Assembly (NCBI RefSeq): GCF_021532375.1
Contig: NZ_JAKGAP010000031.1
Location: 1-64,000 of the forward strand
Length of the DNA stretch: 64,000 bases
From: Paenibacillus alkaliterrae
GTDB taxonomy: Bacteria > Bacillota > Bacilli > Paenibacillales > Paenibacillaceae
Direction of reading: 5' to 3'
Shown here: positions 58,940 through 64,000 of the stretch, in pieces
How positions within the stretch are numbered: the first letter of the stretch is position 1
Layout: each line of letters starts with the position of its first letter
The notes under the pieces: model-generated
Seen by the model: only the letters and a program-made list of their open reading frames with translations
The model's database searches: none
What the model was told of the DNA's origin: nothing
Translations under genes and position numbers: made by a program

Positions 58940-60355
58940 TTAATCGTTGCGGAATGGAATCGTCTGCAGCACTTCCCCGTCAGCTTTGTCGATTATTACC
59001 AGCTCAGCAACCCACTCCCCTCGCTTAGGCAGATCAACCTTTTCCGCGTAATAATCCGTCTCTTTGAAGCCTGGGAACACGACATCCTCGTCTGCGTAAT
59101 CGCTGTGCAAAGGAACCTCAATGACATTGCGGCTCGAAGCATCAGCCGATCGAAGCTGCAATTGAACGGAAGCCGGCGACCCAAGCTGCTCAGGCAGCCA
59201 TACCTTCAGATTCACCCGGTTAGGGCCAGGTCCGTTTGGTTTTATTTCTAACGTATAATGAAGCTTATCGCCCATTTTATGATAGGACAACGGCTCCGTT
59301 TTGGGGATCGGGCTCACATAGGTAAGCACGCCTACTAAGATTAGAGTGACGCTCATTAAGAGACCATCCAGCTTCAGAAGCTTTCCGCTTGGGAGCTCGG
59401 ATCGAGAAGCTCTCCGATGCAGGAAGAAGCCTGTTCCCATAATGAGTACGAGCAGTGCAGCTTTCGTCAGCAGCAGCAAGCCCCAGCCCGTATAGAGCAA
59501 ATATCGCCAGGAAGGAAGCAAAATTACGGTCATCAAGACCCCGCTCACCGTTAACATGATGATCGTCAGCCACGCCATTCTGGTAAACCGTTCGGCGAAC
59601 CGCCCCGCCTCCTTGCGTTCCGCATGCCAGAAGAGCAGCAGCAGAAATACCCCGCCGGTCCACAGGGCCGCGCATACGAGATGAATATAATCGAGTACGA
59701 TAGCCAGCGTATTGGAGGGCAAGGCATTGACATGTCCATTAAAGCTTTCCGCCGATAGAAGCAATAGCGCCCATACGGCTTTGAATGGATCAGAAAGCCG
59801 CAGCACGGCAAAGCCAAGCAACGAGAACAGGCCGAGACCGAGCCATGAGCGGCCGGTCGCGGTCCCCGTTAACAAGCGGAGCCATTCCGTCTGACTGCTG
59901 CCGTTGTAGCCCTTCAATAAACTGCTCATGTGAACAAAAACGTAAAGAAGGACGACAAGCAGCAGCCCCCTCATAGCAAGCAATCCCCATTTGTTCACGA
60001 GCCTGCGCTGAACTTCATCATTTCCTTCCGGAATAGCAACGGACCAAAGCATGAGGCCGGCAGTCATCATCAGCATAAAATAAAAAACGGCTCTAACCGC
60101 GTAAAAAAAAGCCTGCACCACCGTAATGCCTCCGTCACCATGATCGGCCTGCGAATGGTTGTGACCGACCTGCTCATGAGGATCGAAGGCAGTCGCTTCA
60201 TAAACGAAGCCCGGCTGCGCTGATGCGGATGCAGGACCAGACCATAGGTAAACGGAAGCCGTTATGATTAGAAAAAGTAAGCCGAAGCCGACATATTTAT
60301 AGCAACTGGCGGTAAATGGTTGGCTGGGAGTTTTTTCGCAGAATATGTTACGCAC
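58940..60355 (-). CDS. CopD-domain copper transport membrane protein
   Basis: A 471-residue protein. The N-terminal membrane segment is followed by an extracytoplasmic His-rich stretch (DPHEQVGHNHSQADHGDGG) that could bind copper. Eight or so transmembrane helices then include LDYIHLVCAALWTGGVFLLL, the conserved CopD H-x-x-x-x-x-x-W-x-G motif. A C-terminal extracytoplasmic beta domain (LEIKPNGPGPNRVNLKVWLP) follows, in place of the N-terminal CopC seen in YcnJ. CopD proteins move copper across the membrane. The start is a GTG after AAAGGA. It is transcribed with a kinase and regulator that may sense copper or envelope redox state; that is inferred. Confidence 0.82.
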   Translation of the reverse strand: MRNIFCEKTPSQPFTASCYKYVGFGLLFLIITASVYLWSGPASASAQPGFVYEATAFDPHEQVGHNHSQADHGDGGITVVQAFFYAVRAVFYFMLMMTAGLMLWSVAIPEGNDEVQRRLVNKWGLLAMRGLLLVVLLYVFVHMSSLLKGYNGSSQTEWLRLLTGTATGRSWLGLGLFSLLGFAVLRLSDPFKAVWALLLLSAESFNGHVNALPSNTLAIVLDYIHLVCAALWTGGVFLLLLFWHAERKEAGRFAERFTRMAWLTIIMLTVSGVLMTVILLPSWRYLLYTGWGLLLLTKAALLVLIMGTGFFLHRRASRSELPSGKLLKLDGLLMSVTLILVGVLTYVSPIPKTEPLSYHKMGDKLHYTLEIKPNGPGPNRVNLKVWLPEQLGSPASVQLQLRSADASSRNVIEVPLHSDYADEDVVFPGFKETDYYAEKVDLPKRGEWVAELVIIDKADGEVLQTIPFRND

Positions 60356-60526
60356 GATGTCACGTCCTTTATGTTGTTCAGCTTCAGTGTACTAGACGGA
60401 CGGGAAAAGAACAATTCGAAAACAGCGAGTTTTCTATTAAGATTGTATATCAGCGGGACGTATAGACTCCAGATCTAAGGACCATTCTACATAATATAAA
60501 AAATACAAAGGATGTGAGCCATTTTT

Positions 60527-60673
60527 ATGGACAAAGATTTTCGTATTGCTGAGCTGGGCGGACAACCTGATGGACTCGATGCTATACGCAGGCTGGAGCA
60601 GCAATTAACCCAGCAGTACGGCTCGGACGTTGCACTGATTGCTTATACAGCGGAGACGGAAGAAGAAAAATAA
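60527..60673 (+). CDS. 48-residue conserved-looking small protein, function unknown
   Basis: A small acidic cytoplasmic protein: MDKDFRIAELGGQPDGLDAI, RRLEQQLTQQYGSDVALIAY, TAETEEEK. The middle looks like one amphipathic helix followed by a beta strand (VALIAYT). A GGATGTGAG site lies 10 bases before the ATG. Codon use resembles neighbouring genes. I do not recognise a family. Confidence 0.55.
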   Translation: MDKDFRIAELGGQPDGLDAIRRLEQQLTQQYGSDVALIAYTAETEEEK

Positions 60674-60681
60674 ACGTTACC

Positions 60682-60948
60682 CTATTTGGCAGCCCGGTAG
60701 TCCGGCCAATAATCCCCTGGTATTTCCGGACAGCCTCTATCCGTTGCCCACACATAGACCCAGCCGGATGGGCTGCCATTTTCAATATCTCCTACCCAGA
60801 TCCGTTCGTAATCATTCTGCTCCTCGATTCCGTAAAACTCCTCGAGCCTATCCATTACTGCAAGTCCTTCCCTATCGACTGCTATCCATTGTCCACGTAT
60901 AATCTTCCGGCAATCGCCATGCACGAGCTTTCGTTCCCTCTGCCGCAC
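60682..60948 (-). pseudogene. C-terminal piece of a gamma-glutamylcyclotransferase-like (AIG2/GGCT) protein
   Basis: The 88-codon frame reads IIRGQWIAVDREGLAVMDRL, EEFYGIEEQNDYERIWVGDI and SGWVYVWATDRGCPEIPGDY. These match the latter half of GGCT/AIG2-fold proteins (LDRLEG..., YERV, AWVYVW, I.SGDW). The YGTLR nucleotide-like N-terminal loop and the upstream half are missing, and the GTG start has no clear ribosome site. It is probably a truncated relic, though a short paralogue cannot be excluded. Confidence 0.6.
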
Positions 60949-60979
60949 AGCTCCATGCTTTTAAAATTATCATAAGACC

Positions 60980-61038
60980 AAAGCCCGTCCCTTATTCGAA
61001 GCAGGCATTGCGCCCTTCTTCGAATAGGGCTTTTTTTG
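60980..61038 (+). terminator. Terminator upstream of the glutamate dehydrogenase gene
   Basis: AAAGCCC..CCCTTATTCGAAG pairs with CTTCGAATAGGGCTT and is followed by TTTTTTT on the plus strand. It insulates the dehydrogenase gene from upstream transcription. Confidence 0.85.
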
Positions 61039-61114
61039 GCTTACAGGATGCAATATGGTAAAGTTAGGTGCAGAGTTAATCTCATTCCTGATCGAAAGAG
61101 GAGGTCGTTTAGTT

Positions 61115-62494
61115 ATGGCTGGTCAAACGGGCGCCATCGTACAGCAATCTTTAAACGCATTAATGGGAGATACGGCTTTTTTGCCGAATTTGCAAAACCA
61201 AGCCCGCGAGCAGGCCTTTCTGTCGCTTGCCGCCATCCTTTCAACACCTAATAAAGTACACAAGGCTTTTTTACGCATAACGGTCGATAACGGCAATGTC
61301 GTACGCATTCCGGCTTATCGCATTCAGCATAACGACACGCTCGGCCCTTATAAGGGCGGCATTCGGTTCCATGAATTAGTAAGCGAGGACGAGGTAACGA
61401 ATCTTGCGGCGCTCATGACGCTCAAAAACGCGCTTCACGAGGTGCCCTTCGGCGGCGGCAAAGGCGGAGTCGTCATTAATCCGCGCAGCTATTCCGCAAG
61501 AGAGCTTTATCTCATTTGCAAAAAATATGTGCAGTACTTCAGCGATGTGCTCGGTCCTGACAAGGACATTCCAGCCCCGGATATGGGGACCGGCGAGCGC
61601 GAGATGGACTGGATGATGTCCGAATACAAGAGCATCCATCCCGGACATCCCTACCTTGGCAGCTTCACCGGGAAAAGCGTCATTAACGGAGGCTCCCTGG
61701 GCCGCAGAGAAGCAACGGGTAAAGGCGTCTATTTCACGTTTCGCTATATGCTCCACGATTTCCTTAAGGCGCAAATCGGCTGGTTAGCCGGCAGCACGAA
61801 TCCGTTCGTGCAAACCGCGCTTGCACACTCGGACCGGCCGCTGTCGATAGCTGTGCAGGGCTTCGGCAATGTTGGGTCGATAGCCGCCTTAGAGGCGTAT
61901 AAATGTGCTTATTTGCATAATAAAGTGGTGGCCGTCAGCGACCGCAATGTTACCTTATTTAATTCCGACGGCCTGTCGATTCCTCTGTTGATCGAATATG
62001 CCGCCCGTCATCAGGGCGATTTGCCTGATTCCGAAACGGCGCTGGCCGAGCTTGATCTTAAGGCGCAAATACTTAGTCGCGAGGATGTGCTCTTCCTGGA
62101 TGTCGACGTGCTCATTCTGGCTGCGCTCGAGGAGCAGATCCGCAAGGATAATGTCGGGCACGTGAAGGCACGCATTATCGTGGAAGGCGCCAACGCACCC
62201 GTCACGGGCGAAGCTGACGAAGCGCTTACCTCGAGAGGCACCATCGTTATTCCGGATATATTAGCCAACGCAGGCGGCGTTATCGTATCCTATTTCGAAT
62301 GGCTGCAAGGTCGGGAAACACAATTTTTCACCGAAGAGCAAGTATTCAAAATGCTGTATGATAAAATGCAGAAAACGTTAAACGGTATTTTGCCTGCCTT
62401 CTTTGGAGATCCGTTCCCGCTTCGCCAAAACTGCTACAATCACGCCGTGATGAAGCTCTCTACTATGCTTTACCGCCAAGGTAAGCTGTATTAA
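61115..62494 (+). CDS. Glutamate dehydrogenase (Glu/Leu/Phe/Val family)
   Basis: A 459-residue cytoplasmic NAD(P)-dependent glutamate dehydrogenase. TLGPYKGGIRFHELVSEDEV is the substrate region, ALMTLKNALHEVPFGGGKGG contains the catalytic Lys, and DIPAPDMGTGEREMDWMMSE has the catalytic Asp. The nucleotide loop is AVQGFGNVGSIAALEAYKCA, and VEGANAPVTGEADEALTSRG lies after it. Length is about 30 residues above the RocG/GudB type. The start at MAGQTGA follows AGGAGG by 10 bases; an upstream Met has no site. It interconverts glutamate and 2-oxoglutarate plus ammonia. It is a single gene flanked by terminators. Confidence 0.92.
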   Translation: MAGQTGAIVQQSLNALMGDTAFLPNLQNQAREQAFLSLAAILSTPNKVHKAFLRITVDNGNVVRIPAYRIQHNDTLGPYKGGIRFHELVSEDEVTNLAALMTLKNALHEVPFGGGKGGVVINPRSYSARELYLICKKYVQYFSDVLGPDKDIPAPDMGTGEREMDWMMSEYKSIHPGHPYLGSFTGKSVINGGSLGRREATGKGVYFTFRYMLHDFLKAQIGWLAGSTNPFVQTALAHSDRPLSIAVQGFGNVGSIAALEAYKCAYLHNKVVAVSDRNVTLFNSDGLSIPLLIEYAARHQGDLPDSETALAELDLKAQILSREDVLFLDVDVLILAALEEQIRKDNVGHVKARIIVEGANAPVTGEADEALTSRGTIVIPDILANAGGVIVSYFEWLQGRETQFFTEEQVFKMLYDKMQKTLNGILPAFFGDPFPLRQNCYNHAVMKLSTMLYRQGKLY

Positions 62495-62498
62495 ATAA

Positions 62499-62545
62499 AA
62501 AGTACCATCCTTCCCGAAGCTGCGGCTCCTTGAAGGGTGGTCCTG
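62499..62545. terminator. Shared terminator of convergent genes
   Basis: ACCATCCTTC ... GAAGGGTGGT stem between the dehydrogenase (plus) and vWA (minus) genes. The minus-strand side has TTTTTATTT; the plus side is weaker. Confidence 0.75.
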
Positions 62546-62554
62546 TTCGTTTTA

Positions 62555-63868
62555 CTACTGCACGTAGCGGTTAATGACCTCGACGAGCAAATCGTTTAGC
62601 AGCTTCACCTCATATTCGCCTACTGCAGGCTTGAGGTGATCGCCTCCGATGCCGCTGTCATCGGTCAGGAACAAATAGGTTCCGCCAGTCGCCGCGGCCA
62701 TGAACCGCAGCAAATATTCCGTATCGACGCTGACGCCGCTGGAGGCAATCGGAATGATTCGAATTCCCTGCTCCGCCGCATCCTCAATCAGCTTCTGAAT
62801 CTCATCAATAATTTGCGGATCGTTATGCGGCGGCGCATCTAATACGAGAAATAACAGGCGCGCGCGCGCCTCCTCGCTCCATTTGTGCTCATGAATCGCA
62901 TCTCTCAGCGCCTGATCGACAGCCTCCGGATAATCGCCGCCGCCTTGCGCCTTCTGCATGCTGAACTGATCAATCACCTTATTGATATCCGTCGTAAACG
63001 GATACGGCTTCACAATATAATCATCATGCTTATCCCGGTAAAAATTCGCACTGATCCTAATCCCCAGCTGATTAGCCTGCTGGTCGGATATGCGCTTCAC
63101 GACATCCTTAAGCTCTGCCTCCAAGTAATTAAGCTCATCCTCCATCGAGCCGGTCGTATCGACAACAAACATAACGTCTACCTGCTGGGATAGCGCTGCG
63201 CCATTGCCTAAATCGACCTTCACCGAGCCTTGCTGCGGAATTTCCAGCTGCTGCGTCGTCTTGCTTTCCTGTGCCGACTGCACTTGAACCTTATAAGTGC
63301 CTTGGTTCGCCGTGTCCTCGAATAACCCCGCATATACGTAGGCTCTCCCCTCCGTATTCGTTCGCGCCTTCCAAGCCGTTTCCTTCCCTGAGAGCAAGGT
63401 TACCTTTGCATCCGACACCGCTTTCCCATTTGCCGTAACAACGACCTCCAGCCTATGGAAATTCCAAAAGCCCCATGCCCGCTTGCTGCTGTCGCCCTCC
63501 TCGGTGTTCAGCACATTTCCAAACCGCTCCCAGGCCGCTATGTCATCCCATTCACCTGCTGTTAATTGTCCCGCCTGAACTTCTTGTTCCGGGTTCGGAT
63601 ATCCGCGCTTGCCGCCTTCTTTCTCTTTCACCGGCTCGCTGTTTGACATTGCCTTATCATCGGAGCTATTGGTAATCTCCTCTTTAGCTGCATCCGATGT
63701 CTCGTTGCCCCTATTGCCAGCCGTTTCGCGATTTCCGCTATCCGAGGCATTATTCCCCGCGGAAGAGCATGCGCTAAGCGATAAAGTCAATGTAAGCATA
63801 ATCGCGGTTATCCAGCTAAAGCTTCTTCTTTGTTTGCCTGAACCCTTGAACGAATGACCCGCCTTCAT
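62555..63868 (-). CDS. Von Willebrand factor A domain lipoprotein
   Basis: A 437-residue surface lipoprotein. The signal peptide MLTLTLSLSACSSAG contains a lipobox. A Ser/Asn/Glu-rich linker of about 70 residues follows, then a beta-sandwich (VVVTANGKAVSDAKVTLLSG). The vWA domain has the MIDAS sequence VDVMFVVDTTGSMEDELNYL, later GGGDYPEAVDQALRDAIHEH, and LLFLVLDAPPHNDPQIIDEI. The metal site suggests divalent-ion-dependent protein binding outside the cell. The start at MKAGHSF follows AAAGGGGC; about 40 upstream codons are open but lack a site. Partner unknown. Confidence 0.85.
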   Translation of the reverse strand: MKAGHSFKGSGKQRRSFSWITAIMLTLTLSLSACSSAGNNASDSGNRETAGNRGNETSDAAKEEITNSSDDKAMSNSEPVKEKEGGKRGYPNPEQEVQAGQLTAGEWDDIAAWERFGNVLNTEEGDSSKRAWGFWNFHRLEVVVTANGKAVSDAKVTLLSGKETAWKARTNTEGRAYVYAGLFEDTANQGTYKVQVQSAQESKTTQQLEIPQQGSVKVDLGNGAALSQQVDVMFVVDTTGSMEDELNYLEAELKDVVKRISDQQANQLGIRISANFYRDKHDDYIVKPYPFTTDINKVIDQFSMQKAQGGGDYPEAVDQALRDAIHEHKWSEEARARLLFLVLDAPPHNDPQIIDEIQKLIEDAAEQGIRIIPIASSGVSVDTEYLLRFMAAATGGTYLFLTDDSGIGGDHLKPAVGEYEVKLLNDLLVEVINRYVQ

Positions 63869-64000
63869 CCCTTCAGCCCCTTTGTTTGTATTTGCTACTC
63901 TGACGCATGCAGGCTTACAAATGTTGCATATATTGGCCGTAAACATTACAATACGATTCAGACATGCGGCGAGTCCAAGAATCGGCTGCATTAAGCTTCA

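Noticed and set aside
62555-63991. Using the upstream ATG at 63991 for the vWA lipoprotein
   Set aside because: The extra 41 residues would bury the signal peptide and lipobox, and no ribosome site precedes them; the Met at 63868 fits both.
1-64000. A prophage or conjugative element as explanation of the accessory genes
   Set aside because: No integrase, capsid, terminase, relaxase or conjugation genes were found; only transposase and tnpB relics.

Overview
The window looks like chromosome of an endospore-forming, low-to-medium GC Firmicute, most like Paenibacillus, Cohnella or a relative. Evidence: a CotF/CotB/CotG/CotH-type spore coat cluster, a phenylalanine T-box in front of pheST, an alaR-alaT pair as in Bacillus, an SR1P-like GapA-binding peptide, a YesM/YesN two-component pair beside a carbohydrate ABC transporter, and strong AGGAGG-type ribosome binding sites. 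Most genes lie on the minus strand.

Layout. Positions 1-4.5 kb are a graveyard: an SR1P-like gene, pieces of gap and of a zinc alcohol dehydrogenase, a toxin-antitoxin pair, a ROK sugar kinase, and a mosaic of broken transposases next to a broken DEDD exonuclease. 4.5-8.8 kb is a phosphate uptake operon (stalk/propeller protein, pstS, pstC, pstA) without pstB. 8.8-11.9 kb is mostly non-coding, with a PIN/AbrB toxin-antitoxin pair, a WYL regulator fragment and a frameshifted 5'-3' exonuclease. 11.9-16.9 kb holds housekeeping genes: two aminotransferases, an ArsC/Spx-like protein, an RluA-family pseudouridine synthase, a cobalamin adenosyltransferase and AlaR. 17-21.2 kb is the spore coat cluster. 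21.2-27.1 kb carries cysteine synthase, an MFS protein ending in a microsatellite-encoded poly-Q tail, and a mutS2-DUF350-small membrane protein-zinc ribbon series.

27.2-43.9 kb is accessory. It has a holin-like membrane protein, an orphan CuA lipoprotein, an SDR, a gutted tnpB and a long carbohydrate locus. That locus comprises a glycoside hydrolase, a YesM/YesN pair, an SBP with two permeases, a gutted beta-galactosidase, an SDR, and a divergent pair resembling the two subunits of glycine decarboxylase P protein. In Bacillus subtilis zapA and mutS2 are near neighbours downstream of pheST. Here they keep that orientation but are about 17 kb apart, so this block probably separates an older gene order.

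43.9-50.5 kb is the zapA-pheT-pheS region with its T-box. The ZapA protein carries about 740 extra residues of coiled coil. 50.6-55.7 kb is a two-gene relative of the 2-hydroxyacyl-CoA dehydratase/activase (double-cubane) proteins. The remainder holds a cardiolipin synthase, a copD-kinase-regulator operon, a glutamate dehydrogenase and a von Willebrand factor A lipoprotein.

The best candidates for something undescribed are the giant ZapA, the GcvP-like pair in a sugar operon, and the large dehydratase-activase pair. Several nearby genes (IS transposase, tnpB, beta-galactosidase) share the same decay pattern: both ends kept, middle deleted. All names rest on reading motifs by eye; no database search was possible.
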